Source: Sipunculus nudus | Taxonomy: Eukaryota > Annelida > Sipuncula > Golfingiida > Sipunculidae | NCBI GenBank assembly: GCA_026874595.1 | Contig: CM049311.1 | Coordinates: forward strand, 11,995,676-12,059,675 | Length of the DNA: 64,000 nt | Reading direction: 5' to 3' | Part shown: positions 23,952-35,324 of the stretch, piece by piece | Layout: each line of letters begins with the position of its first letter | Position numbering within the stretch: the first letter of the stretch is position 1 | Program-made: the position numbers and the translations under genes | Notes under the pieces: generated by a model | Told to the model about the DNA's origin: nothing | Databases searched by the model: none | The model's input: the letters and a program-made list of their open reading frames with translations, nothing else

Positions 23952-25447
23952 CATTTATCATATAACCTAAGCTTTGTGCGGGAAATAGCATTCGTTTGGG
24001 AGCAATTATATCTTCTGTGGAGTAGCTATTTTCATCAGTTATTTCACAGTTCATTAATAATCTTTTGTAAGCTGTGCTCATCAGGTAGTTTACAGCAGCC
24101 AAATATTTTCAGACATTTACAGTAGAATTAGAGATGTAAAGGACAGATAATTAACGCTTAATAAAATGCATGTTTTACTGAAGAATTAACATTGAATGAA
24201 AACATTTTTTACTGAAGAGTTCATTAGGGAGAGTGTTTTGAAAAACAACACATAGGGACCTTATAAGTTTTAGCAAAGTCCTGTTAAAGGTAACAAACTT
24301 GGAATTAAATATCAAATCATAAAAAAGTGTCATAATTAATCATTTTGTTATCGTAAGTGTTTACAGATGTTCTCCTATCCCATCTTTATACCCCCAAACG
24401 AAGGTCTATTTCTAAAACGATTTTGTTTGGTGGGCCATTTTTTTATACATTTATGGGAATATGAAACCGAGGCATTCAGGTTTTACCAGTACAAAAACAA
24501 AAAACGGACACATCTTAACAGAAACTATGGTAAAACCAATGGTAAAGTATAAAGGGACCCATTCACCTATAAACCATGTTGAATTAACATGAAAAATAGC
24601 TTCTTCTCCTTCATTTAAATCTGTACTTGTAAAAATATTGCCTAGAAACCGTTTGCTTACTCCTGTAAACGAGTGTTAGAAACAATGGATCAGGCGCGAT
24701 CACAGGTGTCAACATAAACACAGCACGTGTGGCTGTGTGCATTGCGGAGCCACAACACGTGTCAATCACGGATGCCCGACTGACTTAGCCCAAAAATGTA
24801 ATACATGTTCCCGCTGGCTGAAACACGGTGTGTTGCGGCTCATATTCGGACCTTCGGTCACACGGCCTTGTTATGGTTAACAGACACACGTGGACTGTGT
24901 TTACCAACACGCAGAGCCATATCAAGGTGTTAAACAGCCGTATGCGAGGTACTAAGACTGTGATGGGATTGTTTTGCTGGGAAACATTTGTATAAAGCAA
25001 AACTGAACTGATATTGAGAAAGATTAGGCATAATATTCCTACTTATTATGTTCTCTTTAAATATAACAATGGTAAAGTTAAATGCTTGTTATTGAATTCT
25101 TGTTGCTTTTTTTCATTATCATTAAATGACTTGTGATGGCACAATGGCAACATAGGTTGTTCCGTCAGTCCGAACCAGATCACTGGTACAACATTCTTTT
25201 TTATGAAAATAATAATCTATAGAAAACGAGTAGCACCTAGCTTGTACTATCTATATATAATGCAAACTATGAAATGAAGAATGAAGAAAAGAAATATTCT
25301 TATATTTTATAAAATCTAATTGGTTATGTCATTAAATGCAGGGTATGTCAGATGCAGCAGCGGAATGTACATCTTCGATTGGAGCCCATGATTTTTTTAT
25401 CATTTTTATACCAAATAACTCTAGACAAAAACTAAAGTATTGTATAC

Positions 25448-25451
<4 letters not shown>

Positions 25452-25507
<56 letters not shown>
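25452..25507. repeat. (TA)n microsatellite
   Basis: A TA tract directly adjoining the Penelope-like tail remnant at 25508. Confidence 0.98.
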
Positions 25508-25511
<4 letters not shown>

Positions 25512-25625
25512 ATTAGTAGAATAGCCGTGTTTGTCTATAGTCGAAGTGTAGGTTTGGAGAAAGAGTGACGCCTTTAGATAGACTAATATTAATAAACATG
25601 TTACTATCTAAAAGGCGTCACTGCT
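25508..25625 (-). mobile_element. Penelope-like tail remnant with hairpin
   Basis: On the minus strand AGACAAACACGGCTATTCT, a typical Penelope-like terminus, abuts a (TA)n array ending at 25507. Inside, AGTGACGCCTTTAGATAG (25565-25582) and its near complement (25605-25623) form a hairpin. GACGCCTT is also shared with the 4.9-6.7 kb copies. No ORF remains. Confidence 0.6.
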
Positions 25626-25627
25626 AC

Positions 25628-25676
25628 TCTCTCTCTCTCTCTACACACACATATATATATATATGTGTGTGTGTGT
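25628..25676. repeat. (CT)n and palindromic (AC)(AT)(GT) tract
   Basis: (CT)n is followed by ACACACAC, ATATATATATATAT and GTGTGTGT, a perfect self-complementary tract able to form a hairpin or cruciform. Confidence 0.95.
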
Positions 25677-26153
25677 TCGTATGACATTCATTTTTACCTC
25701 AATGTATTGGAAAATAAGTGTCCAGAAAACTTTACGGGTGGGAGCTACCATATCGGATAGCTTACATGTCTAGAGATTACCATTGCTTATAGAAAAAAAA
25801 ATAACACTTATCCCCTGAAGAAAACTGTAAGGATACATAAACATTTGTAACAGTATATGCATTATCTCACGACGTTAGTTCATTAGATTGGCTGAATACA
25901 GTTTTTTTGGCAAAGCCATCCCTGTATATGGACTTACAATCTCCAGTTCACCTATTTCATTCATTGTTATGGTTCTGTATGTGAGTAAACACAGTCCATG
26001 TGTGTCTGTTTACCATAAGACTACAGGCCAAATCTAGAGTTCTGATCTTGCGCATGTACAACTCTCAAACAAGGAGAAATGATGTGGAAGATAAAAAAAA
26101 GAAACACTGTTTGGATGCTTGGAAAAATCTTGATTTGTAGTAGCGCGGTATGG

Positions 26154-26167
26154 CCGCCAGGTGGCGT
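26154..26167 (+). promoter_or_regulatory. CTCF-like motif
   Basis: CCGCCAGGTGGCGT agrees with the core CTCF consensus at about 12 of 14 positions and lies in a local CpG-rich patch framed by TAGCGCG and CGCGCTA. A single motif; binding is unproven. Confidence 0.25.
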
Positions 26168-27029
26168 GCGCGCTATGTTTACAACTGTAGCACTGATCTC
26201 GCAAACCTTACATCGCTTGTGTACAGGATTACTCAAAAGGTTTACAATGAAATATTAGCAGATACCATCATATTTTAAGGAGAAACAACCAAGCTATGTT
26301 TATAAAGCATGTTACACTATATGAGTTTATTAAATATACTTCGTATGTGAATAGGTACATTTAATATAAACAAAAAGTAATTTTAGACAATGCCAAACTG
26401 TTCAGAGAACTAAGTTATGTAACATTATGTAACTACCTTCCAAAAAGAACCTTTCTAATCCTCTTGCCCTGCTTACTTTGTTTATGTTTCGGTCAAAGTT
26501 AATTTAACGTTTTAAATAGCATTTTAATACAAGCTGAAAGACATGTCAAAACTGAATAGAAAAATTGGCACCATGTTTTTAAGGCTTCATAGAAAGGTGA
26601 TGAACAAAAATGCATGGGGTGTCACATTTTTACAAACAAAATTTACTCAGGACGAATTCGCTACATATGCCCCTACACTAATATGGTTTAACTTACCAGA
26701 TCATTGGTTGAATAACACTGAAAATCAATGAGAATGTAAGAAATCTAACTGGATTGATTGAAAATAGAAATTTCGAAAGCACCCCAACTCCCCCCCCCCC
26801 CCCCACCGCGTCAACATTTGATTCGTTATTCTTTTATCAAATCCTTTATTGGTGAACGGGAGCGGTCCAGGATTCTAAATAAAACCGTCTTTTGTCTCAT
26901 TGAAATCTATCTGCGACCTGTTAATTAAACTAGCTGCTAAACTAAAATCCACTGTTCTCTAAGACTTTTCTCTGACTTTTAATCATATGAACTATAGCAA
27001 TCACCCTTTGCTAGCCGTCCGTCCCTTTC

Positions 27030-27801
27030 TCCGACACATATCGTTGCCGTTAGACGTAGAAACTACAGGGAGCTCCTGGGCAAATCTCCTTGGAAACCTA
27101 AAAATTAGGTCATGGGAACCTGTATTCTGCAACCCACGGACCGATAACATGATTTTGAGCACCCAGACAGTCAGACGGGGCACAAATTGTATCCATAGGC
27201 ATAGAATCATAGAATTCACGGATGTCCTGGGCGAATGTCCTCGGAAACATGAAATTAGTTCATTGTGACCTTTATTCTCTGATTTATAGGAAAACATGTC
27301 ATATGAGCACCCTGAATGTCAGATAGGAACAAATTGTATCTGTTAGGCCTAGCATCTTCTAACACAACATCTGGGGCGTCCTAGGCAAATACCTTCGGAA
27401 ACCTGAATTTAGGCCACGGGGACCTGCATTCTTTGGCCTACGGACCGATGACATGATTTTGATAATCCAGACAGTCATACAGGTCACAATTTGATTCCGT
27501 TAGGCCAGAGATCTTCTAATGTAAAATTTAGTGAGGTCCTGGGCAATGTATGTAGAAACATAAAATTAGGTCACTGTGACCTATAATCTGTGAACCTTTG
27601 GAGAAAGGCGTGAACTAAGCACATTGGATGTCAGATGGTCACAAATTGTATCCATTAGACCTAGAATCTTTCGCCGCAACATCCAGAGAGGTTCAAGGAA
27701 AATCGTTTGAAATATGAAATTAGGTCTTGGTGACCAAATATGCTATATACTTTGTGAGCTTTGAGCCAAAAATATGAACCTGAGCACCAAGACAGACAGG
27801 A
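27030..27801. repeat. Satellite, about 155-bp unit (left part)
   Basis: Diverged units begin near 27102, 27252, 27406, 27563 and 27717, each with AAATTAGGTCANNGTGACCT-like, GAGCAC, CAGTCAGA and GGCACAAATTGTATCC blocks and ending CCTGGGCAAAT..TCGGAAACC. The array continues beyond the inserted LTR. Confidence 0.85.
27568..27582. promoter_or_regulatory. Consensus estrogen-response-element palindrome inside the satellite
   Basis: AGGTCACTGTGACCT is a perfect match to AGGTCAnnnTGACCT. Neighbouring satellite units carry one-to-four-base variants at the same place, so it is a property of the repeat. Whether any nuclear receptor binds it is unknown. Confidence 0.35.
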
Positions 27802-28589
27802 TGTTACGGAACCTAATATAAACAGATCACGTATGCGTGATGAACACAAATTCTGTAACGGAGATTACAGAGAAAAAAAACAGATTCTGTAACACCAGGC
27901 AGCGTGAAATGCCCAGGGGAATGAACAAAGAGGTCAGCGTTTTTTTGTTAACAAATAACTATAATTTATTCCCAAAACAACTCTAACAATACAATACACC
28001 AAATCAATACAATTACACAGTAAAACAGCGGTATAGCAACAAGTCAATACAATCACATCGAAAAATAACGTGCACAGTACCTGGATACCAACACCATCAC
28101 AACGATAATTCCTTTAAATGTAAACTCTCGGAGAATGACAGTCCAGTGGAAAGTTCTTGCAACAACCCAGAAAGTAAACTGTCCAAAAGCATAAAGTCCA
28201 GAAGGAAGTCTTTGAAAATCTATAATTGCCTCATTCGTCGGATAAGGTTCTGACTCACGCTTCTGCGTCCGCTGGTATCTGCTCTGCTGTTCTCTCTGCC
28301 CTCTAAAAACAGCCCCTTTATATACCTTCACACCCCAAGCCGAGAATTTTCCACTTCTCGAACAGTCTATAAGGACCTTACTCAACAGTAAACACGCGTT
28401 TCAGGAATTCTCTAGAAAACATCGCCGTGCCTCTACACACCATCGTGTACACGTGATCTCGCCCCAAGCCAGCACGACAACAAGAGTTCAACCAGTACGG
28501 ATTAAACATAGAATATAATACACGGCCAGACACGAGTGCCACAACAGGAGTTACGCCCGTGTCATATAATAAAAAGAGCACCTGTAACA
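27802..28589 (-). mobile_element. Solo LTR of the Gmr1-like family (minus strand)
   Basis: TGTTACGGAACC at 27802 and CCTGTAACA ending at 28589 are the reverse complement of the family termini. It splits a unit of the 155-bp satellite. Flanks are AGGA (27798-27801) and AGGG (28590-28593), and intact satellite units nearby read ...GGGGCACAAATTG, so the original target was AGGG and the left copy has mutated. Minus-strand TATA: GGTATATAAAG near 28320; AATAAA near 27970. No coding sequence remains. Confidence 0.88.
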
Positions 28590-28895
28590 AGGGCACAAAT
28601 TGTATCTATTTTCTTTGGAACCTTCTTCTGTAAAACCAGTGTGCATCTCCTTTAAATCATGTAATTGGGTTTCTCAATTCTTATTATACATTTCAAATAC
28701 TATGAGATGAGGCACACATTGTATAATTAAGCCCTAAAATGTTCTAACACAACATTCAGGGAGATTTTGCCAAACTTATTGGAAACCTGCAAATTACAGG
28801 CATAAAGCATGATTTTAGCACCTTGAACGTCAGATAAGTACAAACATTATGTATTAGGTCTAGGTCCTGGGCACATCTTCTTTAAAATTAAAATT
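28590..28895. repeat. Satellite, about 155-bp unit (right part)
   Basis: Continues the array at GGGCACAAATTGTATC exactly where the left part stopped. Two more, strongly diverged units follow (starts near 28662 and 28791). Confidence 0.8.
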
Positions 28896-28905
28896 AAGCA
28901 AAACG

Positions 28906-29282
28906 TTATGTACGGTTTTTGTTGAACATTTGTACAGTGTAAGTGTAGTCAATAGCCCATTTAAGTTTTTGGGTAATCATAATCATCACAATATAATTTC
29001 TCTTATATACCATCATGACAAAGGACCAGTCCTTTGTACACCCCGTGTGGAAGCCGCCCATTCGTATATATTTGTTCCTCCACTCGCAAGGAATACCAGT
29101 AATTGAAGCATGACTGTGTTCATACATGAAACGTATGGACTTGAACACATGACGGATATTAGAGCAGATTCTGGTGTCGGTGTGTAGGCTGCGACTACAT
29201 AATCTAGTTTGTTAAGGATTACAGAAAATAGTTTCTTAACAGAATCCCTATAATTTTTAATTTGTTCTGGTAATGTTTTCAT
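28906..29282 (-). pseudogene. Broken ORF of unrecognised protein
   Basis: The minus strand carries two overlapping protein-like frames. The first begins at ATG 29282 (MKTLPEQIKNYRDSVKKLFS to about TPTPES near 29166). The second continues as RICSNIRHVFKSIRFMYEH, then IPCEWRNKYIRMGGFHTGCT and MITQKLKWAIDYTYTVQMFN, to a stop at 28906. A one-base shift near 29165 would join them. Codon texture in both halves looks coding, which suggests one decayed gene or a small intron. I do not recognise the family. It lies next to the 155-bp satellite and may be part of a mobile element. Confidence 0.4.
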
Positions 29283-31068
29283 GTTTCATGGGTTCTTCTT
29301 TACAGAGAGCGGATCTTAAAAATCCCCCATCAGTGGTATTCAGGACGTAGTGCTTCTTGAATAAACTAAAAAACCCAAGAATAGACCAAAGTGTTAAAAC
29401 AATGGACGTCATGCAATACGTGCGAATGTATAGAAATCAACATACTGCAAACAATAATAAGTTTGTCAAACGGTGGCCACGTGACTGGTCTCGGTCCCTA
29501 GTCCTTACCAAACTGAAAAGCCCTTACATTGAAGGCGGCGTCGTGTGGTCTTTGGATTAAAACTTTTAACTTCCTTTCGAGAGAGTAAACTTCCTTTGGA
29601 GGCTTTATAATGGATATTGGGATTTATGGGGATAATAGTGGACCCGCGTGACCGCGTGTTTCACAAAAACGCTCTTTGGACAGGACATGCACTCTGACCA
29701 TGATCTTAACAGGTCAGTGAGCAGCCCCAAATCCAAGAAAATCCCAAAAGTGTCCCCTGGAAAACCTTGACATGCGTGGAGGACCTTGAAGCATAAAAGA
29801 AATAGGGGAACCTTATAGAGAAATATTAAAAATATTAATTATGCAGCTTAATAGGAAATATCCAGTAAAAGAAAAAAAATTGTCCTAGAAGAGCTCACCG
29901 ACGATTCGTGTGCCAAATTTGGAAGTCCAAATCATAGCGGAAGTAGGTAAACGATGGTCTAGAAAAAAAACCAAATGCATATCTAATAGTTATAAATGGA
30001 ATTCGCTCCACCTTTCCTCATTCGCTCTACCTTTGACCTCAATGTTCTCTGAAACCGCATTGCGTATGGCACTGTGCCATACATCGTCTTAATGTTATTG
30101 TCCTCGCAGTAACATAACTGATATGAGTATAAATAATGTTCAATGTACATATAATTTTGAATGATTTTTCCGTTTTTACTGACTTACACGGAGGTTAGAC
30201 CGAGCACAGCCGAACTGTCTCCGGCAGTTACCGGATTTGTGCATCGTGGTCACTAAACCTTAAACACACCATTCAGGACTATTGTTCATATGAATAACGC
30301 TTTCTTTCAGTAAAGGATTTGAGCATGTTTGATTTGACCCTGGCTCTCACCCACATGCGTGGTCAGTAAAAGTGAGAAACACATGTATCTCGCTTTATGA
30401 AATGGGGGGGGGGGGGGCTCAATTTTAACCCAAGAGGATTAATGACAAAACCTAATTCAAGGACCCATTTCAGGGTCTTCAAGGTAAACATACCGGGGTA
30501 TGAATTTTTTTGCCACGAGCACAGCGCCACAAAATAAATGTAAAAAAATATACATATATTATTGAGACAGTATCCCACTGCACTGAAAACCTATATTTTC
30601 TTTTATATCTTAGAATAAAAAAAATGGGGCAACATTCCACATCTCAGTTAATATATGCCCAACCCCTGCAAAAAGCAAAAAGGGTTTACCAGCTAGTTAC
30701 TTATATAGATAATTGGCAGTTGTAAAAAAATGGCACTGCTGAGACTAGAATGTAAGATGGGAGTAGCGGAATAGCTAACTATTCTAGTGTTGACAGATCA
30801 TAAAGATATAAACATATTATAACATTACAAGCAAATATTTCATCACTCAATTTGAAACTTCTGCTATATTGACAATTTAGCTTCACATTGGCCTATATAT
30901 TATACGGCTATGAATTAGGATGCAACGGTTTTAGGGATACCGATCACATGGTTCAAGTTGTTTCTGCAGGTAGTGTCTCGGGCGAGTCCTGATTCGAGGC
31001 AGGTTCGAGGCATATTTTATATACAAGCTGGTCGGGCTACCCCTGATGAGAGCTACAGCTGATGACAG
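29283..31068. other. Unassigned DNA
   Basis: A G-run at 30402-30417 followed by AACCCAAGAGGATTAATGAC suggests a worn fragment of the CAGNGGCGGAT MITE family. Nothing else recognised. Confidence 0.45.
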
Positions 31069-31316
31069 CAGAGGCGGGATCTGTATGGTAAACAGTAGCG
31101 GGTTTGGAGGGAGAGTGGCCCAGCGGACCTACAGAATCTGGGAAACAGTGCAGTAAGTGCTTAACACTGAAAAAGGCTGATTTTGCATAACAATGAATTA
31201 TTAACTACCCAAGATTGTGTCATAACAGCCCAAATTATCAAAATGACTATGTGCAGTGGAACCCCCTCTCTAACACTTCCTGCCCCTCTTGTCCTCAAAT
31301 TCTGTATCCGCCTCTG
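31069..31316. mobile_element. CAGAGGCGGAT-ended MITE
   Basis: Left end CAGAGGCGGGATCTGTA and right end, reversed, CAGAGGCGGATACAGA, about 248 bases apart. No matching target duplication was found, so either the ends have decayed or the boundaries differ slightly. Confidence 0.45.
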
Positions 31317-31976
31317 GGGAGCATCCTTCATCCCCTAAACAGTTGGCAAGTTTTGAAGTTGATAGCAAAATCATAAACTTGCTGTATGTTGCGGAGCGCA
31401 CCTTATATGCACAACGATATCGTTGATATCAAAGTTCAAAATGTAAGCTTTAAGGTCATGTGATCAATGGGGAAGCGCATGAGAACAGTAGTTGTATGAT
31501 CTATATATTTTTCTTTTTTTTTTGTTAGTATAATGGTTCATCAATATTTTATCAAAGAGATGTCTTACTAAACTTTTGCTTAATTATATAGAAATTCATT
31601 GTACGTTACACGCGTCCAAACCTACCAAATCCTTTCATGAAATAAAGCTGAAACGATGTTAGATATATTATAAAGAGATAGAATAATCAACCAGACAATG
31701 TACATATTGTCTTTTTCGTTTAGTAACTGGCAAATGCAGATGTTAAATATTTTGAGGAGATATTGGAGATATAAATTTTGTTAATGAATTATATGTATAA
31801 ACGAAGTATGTAATGAAAAAAATAACAAAGAAGAAGAAGAAAAGAAAATGAAGAAGAAAAAGACGATGTATTTAGATATCGCTAAATAAAATAAATGTTA
31901 TCATTTACAAATAGACCTAAGAGAGAAAGTATGATAAAATATTAAAAATGGTATAGATTTACGATATAAGGTATTA

Positions 31977-33179
31977 TCACTATTTTTATGCCCCCGCCAG
32001 AAAGCCGGGGTGTATAGTTTTACCCATGTCCGTCATTCTGTCCTTCCGTCCTTCCGAAATCAAACAGTTGTACGGACTTTTTTTCGCAATGCCTGCAGAT
32101 ATTGGCCTGATTTTCGATGTGTAGGCAGATAATGACCAGTTACAGATCGAGTTCGCGTTTCAACCCAGTTGACCTACTTTTGACCGTTTTACAGCTCCTA
32201 AACTTAGAAAATTTCATGAAAAATAGAAATTTTCATGACAAATACACATGTACGGGCTTGTTTTCGCAATGCCTGCAGATATTGGCCTGATTTTTGTTGT
32301 GTCGGCAGATATTGACCAGTAACAGATAGAGTTTGCGTTTCGTCCCAGTTGACCTACTTTTGACCGTTTTACGGCTCCTGAACATAGAAAATTTCATGAA
32401 TAATATAAATTTTCATGACAAATACACATGTACGGACTTTTTTTCGCAATACCTCCAGATATTGGCCTGATTTTTGATGTGTGGGCAGATAATGACCAGT
32501 TACAGATCGAGTTCGCTTTTCGTCCCGGTTGACCTACTTTTGACCAATTTTACGGCTCTTGAACATAAAAAATTTCATGAAAAATATGAACTTTCATGAC
32601 AAATACACATGTACGGACTTGTTTTCGCAATGCCTGCAGATATTGGCCTGATTTATGGTGTGTAGGCAGATTATGACCAGTTACAGATTGAGTTCTTGTT
32701 TTGTCCCAGTTGACCTACTTTTGACCATTTGACTGCTCCTGAACATAGAAAATTTCATGAACAATAGAAATTTTCATAACAAATGCATATGTACGGACTT
32801 TTTTTCCTCAATGCCTGCAGATACCACCCTGATTTTTTATGTGTGGGCAGATAATGACAGTTACAGATCGAGTTCGCGATTCGTCCCGGTTGACCTACTT
32901 TTGATTGTTTTAGGGCTCCTAAACATAGAAAATTTCATGAAAGATAGAAATTTTTATGAAAAATGCACGTGTATGGATTTTTTTTTTCACAATGCCTGCA
33001 GATACTGGCCTGATTTTTGGTGTGTTGCTTGATAATCACCCGTTACAGAGCAAGTTTGCATTTTGTTGACCTACTTTTGACTATCCAACACCTCCTGAAC
33101 TTAAACAATTTTTCAAAATTAAACAAATGTTTCTAATTTGCCCCAGGCGGGGGCATTCGTGTCGTTCCGACACATCTAG
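31977..33179 (+). mobile_element. Helitron/'pearl'-like element carrying a satellite core
   Basis: Candidate boundaries: A|TCACTATTTT at 31977 and a 6-bp hairpin GTGTCG-TTC-CGACAC followed by ATCTAG, ending CTAG at 33179. TC at the 5' end and hairpin plus CTRR at the 3' end are Helitron marks. Just inside are GCCCCCGCC (left) and GGCGGGGGC (right). The base after CTAG is A, not the T expected for insertion into AT, so the 3' boundary is uncertain. No Rep/helicase; non-autonomous. Confidence 0.5.
32040..33110. repeat. Tandem satellite, about 180-bp unit, six copies
   Basis: The motif TGTACGGACTT (or close variants) recurs at about 32069, 32250, 32430, 32611, 32791 and 32970, each followed by CAATGCCTGCAGATATTGGC, TTGACCTACTTTTGAC and AAAATTTCATGA. 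Units differ by scattered substitutions and small indels. Such satellites in bivalves are commonly the core of non-autonomous Helitron-like carriers. Confidence 0.9.
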
Positions 33180-34420
33180 ATTCTGAATTGTATTTATACC
33201 AAAAGCCGACCAAAACAAAAAATCTCTCCTTTCATTTTTAACAAATGATAATGAAGATAAAAGTTTAGAGAACTCTCGTGTGAGACACATTTTATAGAAA
33301 ATTAAGACTCACCTTAGGATCTAAATGTTATGTCGTAAAAGATTTGTCCAATTAGGGCACGGTCTCCAGAACCAAATGTAGAGATCAAACTAGGCACGAA
33401 GCACAACCGCGTGTTATCTGGCTTACACGGCCGACGGTTAGATAACTAGTGGGAGCTCTCCGCGGTAGTGACATGTAACAGAACTGATGGTTCAGTCGTG
33501 GCCCCCGGCCAACTGTGGTTGGTTTCTGCGGCACGCGGTAGCATAATCGATCGACGCTACTAATGCCAGCAACTTGGGATCCGAGCAGAAATGGCTAAGG
33601 AAATCATGCCCCATACAAAGGGTAAAATTATTATTTAGATCAAATGGTGGCACAAAATGGCGTTAAATCTTCATATCTGATAGGTTATTTATTCTAGTGT
33701 TATCCAGACTGTGTTTAACAAAAGATGACAGAGCTCTCAAGGTCAGCTGTTACTCACTCGTTTAACTCTTTTTAGCCTTCGCAAAGTAGTAGATCCATAT
33801 TAATGAAAATTAGTAAAAATGAGACTGTCACTTATTTCAATGAATTAATTACGGTCCAACCAAGGTTAACCATTCCTTTTAAGGGTAGAATTTCTCACCA
33901 ATAATTAACAACTTAAAATATGAGAACCAGGTAAATTGGGAAGGAGAGGTACGTGATTCGATATCATATATGCAAACTACGACATTTCAGCCTTTCATGT
34001 TAGGTTACGTATAGCCGAATGGTATCATTATTATTAATTTTACAGATTTATTTGTTTACTAGTATATGTTATCGAAACTAGCTGCCAATCAACTTCTGGT
34101 AATAATCGCTCGTCACTTTTTATAAGCTTTGGTCTCTTTGACATATTCGTTGAAAGCATCATATCTTGAAAACATATAACTTTGTGATATAATAAATTGT
34201 TTATTTTACAAGAGCTTGCTTCACAGTTATTCTCAAAGGATCTCGTCCGTTCATTATGAATGAGTTTTTCCATCAATGAGGAACTTCTGGGAACATAAGG
34301 GGCACTCTGCCACCCAAACGTCGATTTTTTTTAAATAATTGAAGAGCTGTTAAGACGGCAGTAAAGCTTTAGGGTTTGGTTCAATTTAAGTAAAAGTAGA
34401 TGCACACGCCATTTCTAATG
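33180..34420. other. Unassigned DNA
   Basis: A GC-richer patch (33340-33600) with CCGCGG and GGCCGACGG has no recognisable coding or repeat identity. Confidence 0.5.
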
Positions 34421-35324
34421 GTACTTTTTAATTTTCATCAGTATGTCGAACTGTTATTTTCTCGAAGTAAAACAAAAAGTAACACAATAATGTCGGGGAA
34501 AATAATAAATGTTACATTCATGGTTAACTTACGTGTATTCATGCAGCAGTTTATAATAACGAGGCTAATTTTACTCGGAAAGTTTGTCTCTCCATCCGTC
34601 ATGACGGCTTGACAGCCTTAACTGCGGTAGCCAAAAATGCTTCAAACTTCAGTTCTCGTTGCTTGGGTAACAACCTCATAATTTGTGTTACAGCATTTTT
34701 CTTCATTATTTAGCAAATAAAAGAAAACCATATTAGCCTCTGATATCAAGTACAAGCACACAGTAAATATTTTTATCTGAATGGGTGTTCTATTATGACT
34801 TGGACCATGACTTACAGGCCCCTGTAAGTTTATTTTAAAAAGGCAACCACATATTTTGTGTAACAGCATTTATTCTTTTTAATTTTCATCAGTATGTCGA
34901 ACTGTTATTTTCTCGAAGTAATACAAAAAGTAACACAATAATGTCGGGGAAAATAATAAATGTTACATTCATGGTTAACTTACGTGTATTCATGCAGCAG
35001 TTTATAATAACGAGGCTAATTTTACTCGGAAAGTTTGTCTCTCCATCCGTCATGACGGCTTGACAGCCTTAACTGCGGTAGCCAAAAATGCTTCAAACTT
35101 CAGTTCTCGTTGCTTGGGTAACAACCTCATAATTTGTGTTACAGCATTTTTCTTCATTATTTAGCAAATAAAAGAAAACCATATTAGCCTCTGATATCAA
35201 GTACAAGCACACAGTAAATATTTTTATCTGAATGGGTGTTCTATTATGACTTGGACCATGACTTACAGGCCCCTGTAAGTTTATTTTAAAAAGGCAACCA
35301 CATATTTTGTGTAGCAACATTTAT
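34421..35324. repeat. Tandem duplication, 451-bp unit, two near-identical copies
   Basis: Positions 34421-34872 and 34872-35324 match at an offset of 451 bases; I noticed only isolated differences (for example AAAACAAAAAG against AATACAAAAAG). Two identical 75-codon ORFs on the minus strand (34642-34869, 35093-35320) result from it and are not taken as genes. A recent event or an assembly artefact. Confidence 0.9.

Larger units (their letters stand above)
19142..25451. other. Long mostly unassigned interval
   Basis: Apart from the MITE at 22.1 kb and (AAT)n at 23.9 kb, no element or exon is recognised. At 24720-24895 three CACGTG E-boxes fall within about 165 bases. A long A-rich tract lies at 20297-20335. 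Confidence 0.55.

Noticed and set aside
27001-27297. Overlapping ORFs of 93 and 98 codons on both strands
   Set aside because: They lie entirely within the 155-bp satellite.
30980-31020. tRNA-like B box (GGTTCGAGG)
   Set aside because: No A box at the right distance.
32040-33110. CRISPR-like array
   Set aside because: Units are about 180 bp and contiguous without spacers; the sequence is eukaryotic satellite DNA.
34642-35320. Two identical 75-codon ORFs
   Set aside because: Identity is due to the 451-bp tandem duplication; the translation lacks domain features.
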